In this document: positions 34,426 to 43,044 of the stretch, piece after piece | Layout: every line of letters begins with the position of its first letter | Numbering within the stretch: the stretch's first letter is position 1 | Assembly (NCBI RefSeq): GCF_000023945.1 | Contig: NC_013158.1 | Span: 1,178,001-1,242,000 of the forward strand | Reading direction: 5' to 3' | Length of the DNA: 64,000 nt | Source of the DNA: Halorhabdus utahensis DSM 12940 | GTDB taxonomy: Archaea; Halobacteriota; Halobacteria; Halobacteriales; Haloarculaceae | Notes under the pieces: generated by a model | Seen by the model: only the letters and a program-made list of their open reading frames with translations | What the model was told of the DNA's origin: nothing | The model's database searches: none | Made by a program: the position numbers and the translations under genes

Positions 34426-35871
34426 TCACTCCTCGGTGACCTCGAAGCTGAAGTGATAGGCCGGGAGCGGCCGCATGGGGTGGTTGTCCAGGTACGAGAG
34501 GTGCGGGAAGATCTCGAAGTTGGGTTCGTCCTCCTGCATCTCGTAGATGGTCGGGTAGATATCGATGAAGTGATAGCCCGGTTCGCCGGCGGCCGGGATG
34601 TCGAGTCTGATGACGCCGCCCTTGTCGTCGCCGCTGGTCCCGCAGGCGTAGCCAAGCGGCTTGTTGTCGTAGACGAGGAAGGGACCGTTCTCGTACATCG
34701 TCCAGCCGACGCCGGAGAGTTCGATCTCGATGGAAGAGCCGACCGGCCCCGACTGCGGTTCGAACCGCTCGATCCGGGGCTGGACGACGAAGCCAGTGAC
34801 GGCGATCTCCTGGCCGTCGACTTCGGCCGTGATCGGGCGGGTCGACCCCTCCTCGGGCGGGATCTCGACCTCGACCTGAAAGCTACCGTCGGCGTCGGCC
34901 TGGACCGTCGGGAGGGTATCGCGGTGGGGTTCGGGCGTGATCGGGATGCCCTTCACGCGGTGGCCCTCGTGGCGGTACCAGATCAGGTCGACCTCGGCGT
35001 TGGGCGGGAAGTCCTCGCCGGTGATGAACGCCTGCGTGCCGGCCTGGCCCGACGTGGGCGTGATCTCCAGGCTGGCGTCGCTCTCGACGTCCAGGTCGGG
35101 GTAGTGGAGGTCGAGCGGTTGCTCGTCGAACTGTTCGTCCATCCAGCAGCCCGTGAGGTCGCCCTCGGGTTCGGTCACCTCGACGGTCCACCGGGAGGGA
35201 CGGTCGCCACAGACCTCGCCGTAGGGCGACTGGGTGTTGTTCTGGAGGTAGGGGATTCCGCGATAGTTGCGCCAGACCTCGAGGACGTGTTTGCCGGGCG
35301 GGCCGACGGCGCGGATCTCGGCGGTGGCGGTCCCGCGGTTCTTCACGCCCGTCATGAACCCGAACGTGGAGTTGTCCCAGGAGACCTGGTAGTTGTTCGT
35401 GACGACGTTCGGGCCGAGGCCGTACCCCTTGAACGTGAACGTCTCGCCGAGGGGCACGGACTCCTCGGCGAGTTCGAACCACGGCGTGATATCGAACTCC
35501 GCGCGGTCGACCGTCTCGCCGTCGTGCTGGACTTCGATCTTGTGGGCCCCGCCGTAGTCCTGGGGGATGGTCCACTCCTGGTCGAAACTCCCCGATTCGT
35601 CGGTGGCCACTGTCAGAATGTGATCCGTCCGGGGGCGATACTGCGGGCCGACGATCTCGTTGCCCTTGAGCACGCCCCAGTCGCCGGCCGTCGAGTGCCA
35701 CAGGACGTCGACGGACTCCCCGGCGGGGAAGTTCCGGCCTTTGATCGTGATCGTGTCGCCGACGTACCCTTCCTGGTCGCTCAGAACGACGGTGCCGGAC
35801 GTCGTTCCCCCGATCCGGTGTTTCTCCAGGGTTTCCTCCAGTTCCGACGAAAGCGATGGTTCCTCGTCCAT
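34426..35871 (-). CDS. Protein with repeated IPT/TIG-like Ig-fold units, unknown function
   Basis: A 481-residue soluble protein. Several units with the IPT/TIG pattern are visible: YVGDTITIKGRNFPAGESVDV (about 36-56), VPLGETFTFKGYGLGPN (about 138-155), SGQAGTQAFITGEDFPPNAEV (about 285-305) and SGPVGSSIEIELSGVGW (about 375-392). No signal peptide or membrane anchor is seen. A TATA-like AAGTATATTT lies about 30 nt before the ATG at 35871, supporting this start over an upstream ATG at 35952. Cys-containing segments (GEVCGDRP, GCWMDE) lie in the centre. It sits between DoxX and a decarboxylase-like gene; TIG units often bind partners or polysaccharide, but no role can be assigned. Confidence 0.72.
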   Translation of the reverse strand: MDEEPSLSSELEETLEKHRIGGTTSGTVVLSDQEGYVGDTITIKGRNFPAGESVDVLWHSTAGDWGVLKGNEIVGPQYRPRTDHILTVATDESGSFDQEWTIPQDYGGAHKIEVQHDGETVDRAEFDITPWFELAEESVPLGETFTFKGYGLGPNVVTNNYQVSWDNSTFGFMTGVKNRGTATAEIRAVGPPGKHVLEVWRNYRGIPYLQNNTQSPYGEVCGDRPSRWTVEVTEPEGDLTGCWMDEQFDEQPLDLHYPDLDVESDASLEITPTSGQAGTQAFITGEDFPPNAEVDLIWYRHEGHRVKGIPITPEPHRDTLPTVQADADGSFQVEVEIPPEEGSTRPITAEVDGQEIAVTGFVVQPRIERFEPQSGPVGSSIEIELSGVGWTMYENGPFLVYDNKPLGYACGTSGDDKGGVIRLDIPAAGEPGYHFIDIYPTIYEMQEDEPNFEIFPHLSYLDNHPMRPLPAYHFSFEVTEE

Positions 35872-36051
35872 ACCCCGGGATTGCGGACGTACACAAATAT
35901 ACTTGCTGTCGTCTCCAGATCGGTGGGAACGAGAACAGACTGCATCGGGCACAAACGGTCGCCATCGGTGCGAAGAAGCACAAACCTGGCAGTGAAAATC
36001 CCACCCGGCGACAAAGAATCACCCACCCGACGCCGGCAACCGAACAGCGAC

Positions 36052-36633
36052 TCACCCCAGGAACAGGTTCAGCCAGGGGTAGCGGTCGAGATATGGTTTC
36101 GTCACCGGGTGTTCCTCGATGATGGCGTCCAGACCGAGGATCCGGCCGGTCCCGAACGCGCCGATCCCGAACAGCAACAGCACGTACACGAAGTGGAAGT
36201 CGATCAGGACCGACCCTTCGAGCGGGAACGCCGCAAGCCAGTAGAACGTCATCATGAGCGCGCCCCAGAACGCGCTGAACCGGACGAACGCCCCGGCGAT
36301 CAACGCGAGCCCGACAAGTGTCAGTCCGAGTTGGTTCAGGGGTGTCAGTAACTGGTACCAGTACAATCCCGTGCCCAGGATCTCTCCAGTAGCCATGATG
36401 TCCCAGATGTTGTACCCGGCGAGGTTACTGAGCGGGTTCTCCGGGCCGATGCTGTAGGTGAGGAACCCGCGGACGCTCCACTCGGGATTGAGAACTTTCG
36501 TGATCCCGGCATAGAAGAACGTCCAGCCCATGATGAGCCGGAGACTGAGTAACGAGTACCCGATCCAGGTTTCGGAATACCTAAACGAGACTGCGCGACC
36601 GAACAACTCGGCGTCGAGTTCTCTTGTCGTCAT
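36052..36633 (-). CDS. DoxX-family membrane protein
   Basis: A 193-residue protein with about five hydrophobic helices. It shows the DoxX layout: the first helix with LSLRLIMGWTFFYAGITKVLNP, then GTGLYWYQLLTPLNQLGLTLVG, ALIAGAFVRFSAFWGALMM and the terminal FHFVYVLLLFGIGAFG. DoxX proteins act in membrane redox processes such as sulfur or thiol metabolism. ATG at 36633 gives a hydrophilic start MTTRELDAE. It closes the cluster on the right. A second, larger DoxX protein is at 51564. Confidence 0.85.
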   Translation of the reverse strand: MTTRELDAELFGRAVSFRYSETWIGYSLLSLRLIMGWTFFYAGITKVLNPEWSVRGFLTYSIGPENPLSNLAGYNIWDIMATGEILGTGLYWYQLLTPLNQLGLTLVGLALIAGAFVRFSAFWGALMMTFYWLAAFPLEGSVLIDFHFVYVLLLFGIGAFGTGRILGLDAIIEEHPVTKPYLDRYPWLNLFLG

Positions 36634-36764
36634 ACGTAGTGCCTCGAACGGAACATAGACGGCCAATTCCATAAAGACATGACCTCTTCCCGAGAGCCGG
36701 GAACCGTCCCCACGACGCAGTAGTGTCCCACAACTGGTTTGTCGAACCAGCCGACAGTGCGGGT

Positions 36765-37313
36765 ATGGAAGACAAACCGCTCACCTGGGAGACGCTTTCG
36801 AGCGAAATTGCCTACTCCTGCGACGGCTTCGACGTGGTCAGAGAAACAGTGAGATTGCCCGACGGGGCGGAGGTCGACTTCGATTACCTCACCGAGAGCG
36901 AGAGTGTCGTCATTCTGCCGCTGACACCGGACGGCGACGTAGTTGTCATCGAAGAGTGGCGAGAACCGGTCCGGCGAGTCAACTACGGGCTGCCGGCGGG
37001 CAGCGTCGAGCCGGACGACGACGACCGCAGGACGGCAGTTGCCCGCGAACTCGAAGAGGAGACCGGCTACGAGCCCGGCGACGTGACCCACCTCACGACC
37101 GTCGAGCCCGCCAACGGCTTTTCGGATGCCGTCTTTCACTACTTTCTGGCCGAAAACTGCACGCCGACGGGCGAACAACGACTCGACGACGACGAATCGA
37201 TCCGAGTGGAAACGACGACGCTGGATGGGCTTCTCGAAGCTGCCGAAAGCGGTGCACTCAGAGACGGCCGGACCATGCTCGGCGTGCTGTACTACGAGTT
37301 GTTCCAGGGGTGA
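36765..37313 (+). CDS. Nudix hydrolase, ADP-ribose pyrophosphatase-like
   Basis: A 182-residue hydrolase of nucleoside diphosphate derivatives. The Nudix box is GSVEPDDDDRRTAVARELEEETGY; compared with the consensus it has one extra residue before the REL-x-EE-x-G core, which is intact. The upstream segment VVVIEEWREPVRRVNYGLPAG is typical of ADP-ribose pyrophosphatases. The ATG at 36765 (MEDKPLTWE) is preferred over one at 36723. It is convergent with the aspartate kinase gene. Substrate is inferred by family. Confidence 0.88.
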   Translation: MEDKPLTWETLSSEIAYSCDGFDVVRETVRLPDGAEVDFDYLTESESVVILPLTPDGDVVVIEEWREPVRRVNYGLPAGSVEPDDDDRRTAVARELEEETGYEPGDVTHLTTVEPANGFSDAVFHYFLAENCTPTGEQRLDDDESIRVETTTLDGLLEAAESGALRDGRTMLGVLYYELFQG

Positions 37314-37335
37314 GGCGTGGTAACCCGACGGGCAC

Positions 37336-38514
37336 TCAGAAGGCGTCCTGGACGAGTTGGAGGGCCTGTTCGCGGTCCTCCCAGGGCACGAAGATGGCGA
37401 TCGACGTGGCGCTCGTGATCACGTCAAGCAGGTTGATGTGGGCGTCCGAGACCGGGTTGATTACCTGTTTGACCGCGCCCGGCTGGTCAGGCAACTCGCC
37501 GCCGGTGACCCGGATCACGGCGACGTCCTGGATCACGGTGATACTCGAGAGGACGTCAGCGTCGACGACCTCGTCGTGGAGGATCGCCTCGGCCGACTCG
37601 GCCACGGCAGTGTCGAGGTAGAACGTGATCGAGTCCATCCCGCTGGAGACGGCCTCGACGTTGATGTCCTCGGCCGACAGGGCGTTCGAGAGCTGTGCGA
37701 GGATGCCCGACTGATTCCGGATCGACCGGCCGGCAGCGGTCAGACAGCACAGCTTGTTCTCCTGGAGGTCGATGAGTTTCTGGAACTCACCTTCGATTGA
37801 TGTCCCGCCCTTCAACAGGTCGTCGTGCTGGTAATGGACGACGCGGACGTCCATGTTGCCGTCCTTGTACGAGAGGGCGCTCGGCGCGACGACTTCGGCC
37901 CCCCGAAAGGAGAGGTTCCGGAGTTCGTCGACGGAGATCTCGCCCACGTTGCGAGCGCCCTCGACGACCCGCGGATCACCGGTCATGACGCCCTCGACGT
38001 CGGTGACGATGACGACCTCGTCGGCGTCCATGTACTTCCCGAGCATCACCGCGGTCGTGTCGCTGCCACCGCGCCCCAACGTGGTGACGTCCCCACTGTG
38101 ATCCTCGGCCAGGAAGCCAGTCATGACGGGCACGACATCCTGTAACTGCCCGGCCAGGGCGTGGGCGCGTTTTTTGGTCTCCTCGACGTCGACCTCGCCG
38201 TACTCGTCGGTGATGATCGGCCAGTCCTCGCTGCCGGGTTCGAGGAAATCGGCACCGATGCCGCGGGCGGACAGCGCCCCCTTGAGCATCCGGACGGACG
38301 TCCGCTCGCCCATGCTGACGATCTCGGCCTGGTCGGCCTCGTCGGCGTCGTACTCGATCTCGTCCAGCAGATGGTCCGTCGTCGACCCCATCGCGCTGGC
38401 GACCACAGCCACTTCGTGACCCTGTTCGACGACAGCAGCGATCGAGTCTGCCGCCCGCTCGATGCGATCACCGCTCCCCAGACTCGTGCCACCGAACTTG
38501 ACTACGACGCGCAT
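37336..38514 (-). CDS. lysC: Aspartate kinase
   Basis: A 392-residue enzyme that phosphorylates aspartate, the first step to lysine, threonine and methionine. The N-terminal amino acid kinase domain starts MRVVVKFGGTSLGSG and includes FLAEDHSGDVTTLGRGGSDTTAV; two ACT domains form the C-terminus (about 265-392; QSGILAQLSNALS, QPGAVKQVINPVS) and should mediate feedback control. The ATG at 38514 is the family start; an upstream ATG at 38559 adds a charged extension. Single gene; a threonine synthase-like gene is 14 kb away. Confidence 0.93.
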   Translation of the reverse strand: MRVVVKFGGTSLGSGDRIERAADSIAAVVEQGHEVAVVASAMGSTTDHLLDEIEYDADEADQAEIVSMGERTSVRMLKGALSARGIGADFLEPGSEDWPIITDEYGEVDVEETKKRAHALAGQLQDVVPVMTGFLAEDHSGDVTTLGRGGSDTTAVMLGKYMDADEVVIVTDVEGVMTGDPRVVEGARNVGEISVDELRNLSFRGAEVVAPSALSYKDGNMDVRVVHYQHDDLLKGGTSIEGEFQKLIDLQENKLCCLTAAGRSIRNQSGILAQLSNALSAEDINVEAVSSGMDSITFYLDTAVAESAEAILHDEVVDADVLSSITVIQDVAVIRVTGGELPDQPGAVKQVINPVSDAHINLLDVITSATSIAIFVPWEDREQALQLVQDAF

Positions 38515-38791
38515 ACGATCACCATGCCCCTGATACCGTGACTCATCCTGGCTGGTCATTAGCCCCCGGGCGAATAACTGCTTTCATTCGTGGTCGATAT
38601 AATCGACGCTCGACACCGGAGCACGCTGTCCAACGGCATGATAGATCCCAGGAACGGGGCCGAACGCACCAGCTAACGTACCGACTACACCAGCGCACGG
38701 AATCTGCCCGGACCGATCCAGAAATCTGCCTGAAACTGAACCGCCGCAGTTATGTGAGCCAGAGCAAAACCTCGTATGTACCCCTCCGTCC
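38515..38791. promoter_or_regulatory. Divergent intergenic region with palindrome
   Basis: This 277-nt gap separates aspartate kinase from the orphan binding protein. A perfect inverted repeat GTCGAT-ATA-ATCGAC at 38593-38607 overlaps a TATA-like ATATAAT, so a bound repressor would block initiation there. It lies about 80 nt upstream of lysC. No gene is seen. Confidence 0.5.
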
Positions 38792-40558
38792 ATGGACTCC
38801 TCGGATACGCCCAGTGGTCTCTCCCGCCGCAGTCTACTTGGCGGTGCCAGCGCTGGCTTCGCCGCTTCGAGTGCCGGCTGCCTCCAGTACGCCCGCAGTC
38901 TCGTCGATCGAGAGTCCCCCAAGCAGGTGTCAGTGCGGATCAAGACTGTCCCGGCAGACGAAGACGAAGCAGCGGTCCAGATTGCACGGGCCTTGCAGAA
39001 AAACATGGAGACGGTCGGCATCGACGCGTCGATCGTCCTGATGACCGGAGCAGAGCTGCTTCGGGACGTGCTCCTCAACGAATCGTTCGACATCTACGTG
39101 AGTCAGTACCCCTCACATCACGATCCTGATTTCCTGCGACCGGCGCTACACTCGACGTTCGTCACCGAGCAGGGATGGCAAAATCCGTTCGGCATCTCCG
39201 ATCTCGATCTCGACGAGCAGTTGACCGAACAGCGAACGGCCGTCGGAGCGGAGCGACAGCGTGCCGTCGCCGGCGTCGTCGGGTCCGTCACGGAGATCCA
39301 GCCGTTCGCGATGGTGTGTTTCCCCACGCGAATCACCGTCGTCCGAAACGACCGCTTCACCAACTGGAACGGCCTTGAGGACCCGATCAACTACCTGGCG
39401 TTGCGACGGACCGAAGACGCCCCCGACGGCGAACCCACGCTCCGGATCGCGTTAACGGACGACCGAATCACGAAGAACTACAATCCCCTTGCCGTGGAGT
39501 ACAGGCGGCCGAACCCCCTGACTGACCTCCTTTACGATCCACTCGCTCGCCGTTCCGATGGAGAGATCCAACCCTGGCTGGCTGGTGACGTCACGTGGCA
39601 GTGGACCGAGGACACAGCCGTGACGGCGACCGTCAAACTCCGGGACGGGCTGACCTGGCACGACGGCCAACCCCTGACCGCAGCCGACGTCGCCTTTACG
39701 TACCGATTCCTCGACGACACGAGCCTCGGGACAGGAAACATGAACGTCCCCTCGCCCCGGTTTCGGGGGCGGACCTCACTGGTCGAGTCGGTCGAACGCC
39801 TCGACGCCCAGACAGTCCGGTTGGAGTTCGGTGACACGGCGGAAGCCGTCGCGGCCCGTGCGCTGACTGTCCCGATCCTGCCGTCGCACGTCTGGGAGGA
39901 AAAATCAGCGGCCACGAACATCGCCGGCATCAACATTTCCGAAGGAGTCACGCAAGCACTGACCTGGGCCAACCCCGATCCGGTGGGAAGCGGCCCGTTG
40001 CGATTCGAGTCTCGGACGCCGGGGGAGCGGGTCGTATTCTCGCGGTTCGACGACCACGTTCTGGTCGGTGGTGGCCCGGACCGCGTTTCCGTCCCCTTCG
40101 AACGCTTCGTCGTCCAGATCGCGCCGTCGGACACGGCAGCAGTCTCACTGGTTACCGACAGCACGGTCGACGCAACCGGCGATCCGATCCACCCGAAGGT
40201 TCTCGACAGGGTGACCGAAAACGACCCCATTGAGGTCCTCTTCGGGAACTCACGGTCGTTCTATCACGTCGGATTCAACACGCGGCGTGAGCCGTTCGGC
40301 AACGTCCGGTTTCGGCAAGCAGTCGCCCGACTCCTCGACGCCGAACACATCGCCTCGTCGGTGTTCGACGGCCATGCCACGCCAGCAGCGACGCCCCTGG
40401 CCGGCACCGACTGGGAGCCACCGGAGTTCGAATGGGACGGCACAGATCCGGTCGTTCCCTTTGCCGGGACGGACGGTGAACTCGACATTTCGGACGCAAG
40501 AGGCGCGTTCAGGGAAGCCGGGTATAGGTACGACGGCGACGGGAGACTCCTGAAATGA
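38792..40558 (+). CDS. Orphan peptide/nickel-type binding Tat lipoprotein
   Basis: A 588-residue secreted protein of the SBP_bac_5 (DppA/OppA) family. Signal: LSRRSLLGGASAGFAAS with a lipobox SAGC (C30). The mature protein contains the family stretch LRDGLTWHDGQPLTAADVAFTY and later YHVGFNTRREPFGNVRFRQAVA. The start of the mature protein (about 45-215) resembles the C-terminal lobe of a second binding protein (ESFDIYVSQYPSHHDPDFLRPALHS), so domain order may be permuted or partly duplicated. There are no permease or ATPase genes nearby; it overlaps a PAP2 phosphatase gene by four bases. Confidence 0.82.
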   Translation: MDSSDTPSGLSRRSLLGGASAGFAASSAGCLQYARSLVDRESPKQVSVRIKTVPADEDEAAVQIARALQKNMETVGIDASIVLMTGAELLRDVLLNESFDIYVSQYPSHHDPDFLRPALHSTFVTEQGWQNPFGISDLDLDEQLTEQRTAVGAERQRAVAGVVGSVTEIQPFAMVCFPTRITVVRNDRFTNWNGLEDPINYLALRRTEDAPDGEPTLRIALTDDRITKNYNPLAVEYRRPNPLTDLLYDPLARRSDGEIQPWLAGDVTWQWTEDTAVTATVKLRDGLTWHDGQPLTAADVAFTYRFLDDTSLGTGNMNVPSPRFRGRTSLVESVERLDAQTVRLEFGDTAEAVAARALTVPILPSHVWEEKSAATNIAGINISEGVTQALTWANPDPVGSGPLRFESRTPGERVVFSRFDDHVLVGGGPDRVSVPFERFVVQIAPSDTAAVSLVTDSTVDATGDPIHPKVLDRVTENDPIEVLFGNSRSFYHVGFNTRREPFGNVRFRQAVARLLDAEHIASSVFDGHATPAATPLAGTDWEPPEFEWDGTDPVVPFAGTDGELDISDARGAFREAGYRYDGDGRLLK

Positions 40559-41430
40559 CGGTCCCGATCGGACTCCTTGTCATGGTGGTCGCCGTCACCG
40601 TCGGGCTGGTGAGCGTCACGGCGGCCATCGTCATCGGGTGGCAACGGCTCGCCAGACTCCAGACCGAGTATCGCTCGACAGCCCGGGCGGCCATCCCGTC
40701 GCTTGCTGTGCTCGCCGGCGTGCTCGCGATCAACAGCGTCGTTCGGGATATCGGCGTGGAGATCTCCTGGCTCATCGGCTGGAACATCACCGACCAGATC
40801 TACGCGCTCGAGCGGAACCTCGTCCCAGTGATTCAGTCACTCTCCCACCCGTGGTTGACGATATACTTTTCGAAGATTTACATATACGGGTACGTCTTTT
40901 TGCTCGTGTTCCCGCTCGTTGCCTATCTCGTCCTCGATGACATGGAGTGGTTCCGGACGACAACGATGGCCTACGCGCTCAACTACGCGATCGGACTGGG
41001 AATGTACCTCATTTTTATCGCCTACGGCCCCCGGAACATGTTACCTGATCTCACTGAGGGGCTCCTGTATACGAACTGGCCGACGTCGCAGTTCCTCGTG
41101 AGTGAGGTCAACGCGAACACGAACGTCTTCCCGTCGCTGCATACGTCGCTGTCTGTGACGGTCATCGCCCTGGCCTACCGAACACGCCATGAATACCCGC
41201 GGTGGCTCCCGATCGCCACGCTCGTGGGCGGGAGCGTCGTGATCTCGACGATGTACTTGGCCATCCACTGGGGGACCGACGTCGTCGCAGGTGCTGTTCT
41301 CGGCGTGGGCTGTGTCTGGCTCGCCCAGCGACTCGTCGACATCGCCATCGTCGAGACGCTCGTCGATACTGCGATCACCGCACTCCAGGCATTGCGTCGG
41401 GGGCTATCACGCCTCCGGAACGGACGGTAG
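40555..41430 (+). CDS. PAP2-superfamily membrane phosphatase
   Basis: A 291-residue protein with about six transmembrane segments. PAP2 catalytic motifs are present: FPSLHTS (PSxH block) and AIHWGTDVVAG (H-x3-D block). A Lys/Arg block upstream (YGPRNMLPD) can form the first motif. The enzyme probably removes phosphate from a lipid or isoprenoid phosphate at the membrane. It overlaps the binding protein gene (ATGA), indicating coupled translation. An aureobasidin-resistance/IPC synthase-like subgroup is possible from the layout. Confidence 0.85.
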   Translation: MTVPIGLLVMVVAVTVGLVSVTAAIVIGWQRLARLQTEYRSTARAAIPSLAVLAGVLAINSVVRDIGVEISWLIGWNITDQIYALERNLVPVIQSLSHPWLTIYFSKIYIYGYVFLLVFPLVAYLVLDDMEWFRTTTMAYALNYAIGLGMYLIFIAYGPRNMLPDLTEGLLYTNWPTSQFLVSEVNANTNVFPSLHTSLSVTVIALAYRTRHEYPRWLPIATLVGGSVVISTMYLAIHWGTDVVAGAVLGVGCVWLAQRLVDIAIVETLVDTAITALQALRRGLSRLRNGR

Positions 41431-41503
41431 GAATCGCTGATTGGGTCCCGCTACATCGATGATACCCACTGGCTCAAGAACCGACCGAACCGATGGTCAC
41501 GCG

Positions 41504-42544
41504 TTACTCGGCTCGCACAGACTGAGCCGACTCAGTCCCCTCGATCGATCCGTCAGGAAGCGGCGTTCGTTCGACCACCGTCCCGTCCACCGTGGGATAC
41601 TGCTCGACGATTTCGCCCTCCGCGATATCGCCCTCCGCGATCATCTCCTCTAAGAGCCACCACGCCACCTCGACGTGCTCGGATTTTTCGACGTAGTACT
41701 CCGCGGGAACACCGAGTTCGTCGAGGCGGTCGGCGTCGACCCAGGCCTTGCCGTAGACGAGTGTGCCGTCGTCCGTGGTTTCGTCGAAGGGACGGCGGAC
41801 GTTCTTGGCCATCCGCTTGAGGCGATTGCGATGTTGGGCAGCGTCTTTGAACACCGACGTACAGAAGTAGACCTTCGGGTGTTTGGCCATCGAGTCGAGC
41901 ACGTCGTGGCTGCCCTCGACAGCACTCATGTGGTCCTCTTTCAGATCGAACCCTTTCTGTTGCATCCGCCGGTAGTTGCCCTGGCTCATCTCGAACTCGT
42001 TGACGTTGACGAATTCGGCGGCCCCCTCCTCGACGAAGGTGATGAACTCGTCCTCCGGCCGAATGCCGGGAATCTCGAAAGCCGGCGTGAGCCCTTCCTC
42101 ACGGGCGATGTAGAGGATGTCTTCCCACTCGGTGCCGTGGAGGTCACCCCACATGTCCAGGGGCGGGTGGAACCGAATTTCGTCCAGACCGGCCTCGGCG
42201 AGGCGGCGCATGTTCTCGCGCCCCCCGGTGATGCCGGTATATAGGTGGATGTGGTGGTCCTCGCCGAACTCGTCTTTGAGCAGGGAGATATATCGGCAGG
42301 TGCGGTCCATGACTTCCTGGGGTTCGCCGCCGGTCAGTGACGATCCCAGCGCGTCCATGCGCTTTGCTTCCTCGATGAGGTCCTGGTCGTCCTCGACTTT
42401 CCGCTCGTTGGCGTAGACATCGGTGACGTTCTTGCGGTTCTCGCCGAGCGGACAGTAAAAACAGTCGCGCTGGTCGCAGTAGCCGTAGACAAAGATCACC
42501 ATCTTGCCGCCCTTGGCACACTGCTCGCAGCCCTCTGAAATCAT
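41504..42544 (-). CDS. Radical SAM protein of an archaeal COG2108-like family
   Basis: A 346-residue enzyme. The cluster motif is C23-x4-C28-x2-C31 (YCDQRDCFYC), a spacing one longer than CX3CX2C. A cysteine pair C6/C9 (CEQC) precedes it and may bind metal. SLTGGEP matches the SAM-binding GGEP motif. The middle has VNVNEFEMSQGNY and EFVNVNE typical of this family, whose substrate is unknown. The gene is alone, convergent with the PAP2 gene. Confidence 0.82.
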   Translation of the reverse strand: MISEGCEQCAKGGKMVIFVYGYCDQRDCFYCPLGENRKNVTDVYANERKVEDDQDLIEEAKRMDALGSSLTGGEPQEVMDRTCRYISLLKDEFGEDHHIHLYTGITGGRENMRRLAEAGLDEIRFHPPLDMWGDLHGTEWEDILYIAREEGLTPAFEIPGIRPEDEFITFVEEGAAEFVNVNEFEMSQGNYRRMQQKGFDLKEDHMSAVEGSHDVLDSMAKHPKVYFCTSVFKDAAQHRNRLKRMAKNVRRPFDETTDDGTLVYGKAWVDADRLDELGVPAEYYVEKSEHVEVAWWLLEEMIAEGDIAEGEIVEQYPTVDGTVVERTPLPDGSIEGTESAQSVRAE

Positions 42545-42767
42545 TGCGTAGAACTGTATACCCGACTCACGACTAAAAGACGTGCGGCTTGTGCAAGCCC
42601 GGCCGGTTACTCCTGGGATGGCCTCTCCACCTCGCTATTCGACCCCCGACCGTGGCAAGGAACGACGTCTGTCTCGGCGACCCGTTCAGCCGACACACCG
42701 TGTGTATATATGTCATTATATTCCTCGTACCATTAATACTTAGGAATCGCGGCCCACATCTGTTAGT
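42545..42767. promoter_or_regulatory. Divergent intergenic region
   Basis: A 223-nt gap between the radical SAM gene and the small zinc protein. A TATA-like TTAATACTT at 42733-42741 lies about 30 nt before the ATG at 42768. An inverted repeat CACAC-C-GTGTG, near 42695-42705, precedes a TATATATG run. Confidence 0.5.
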
Positions 42768-42923
42768 ATGCCGCACAATCAGGATGTCGAGAACGACACC
42801 GCAGACGTGACCTCGAAGTTCGAATGTATGGGCTGTGGAACGATCGTCGAGGCGGAGACCCACCCTGGCGAGTGTTCGGATTGTGGCGGTGAGTTCCAGA
42901 ACCGGGCGAAGTCCCTCGAGTAA
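42768..42923 (+). CDS. Small zinc-ribbon protein, rubrerythrin-like rubredoxin domain
   Basis: A 51-residue protein found by reading the frame directly. It has C20/C23 (CMGC) and C36/C39 (CSDC), a four-cysteine site for zinc or iron like the C-terminal domain of rubrerythrins. The remaining sequence is acidic. It has its own TATA-like element. Such small haloarchaeal proteins are common; the function is unknown. Confidence 0.8.
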   Translation: MPHNQDVENDTADVTSKFECMGCGTIVEAETHPGECSDCGGEFQNRAKSLE

Positions 42924-43044
42924 GGACCACGGACGGCCCGGTGATCGTCGATCGATAGATCGGGCTGACGCCGAGTCCACCGGCGATCAAACACCCGCTT
43001 GACCGTTCGGCTCTTTTATACAAACGGCGAGAGTATCAGCCCAC

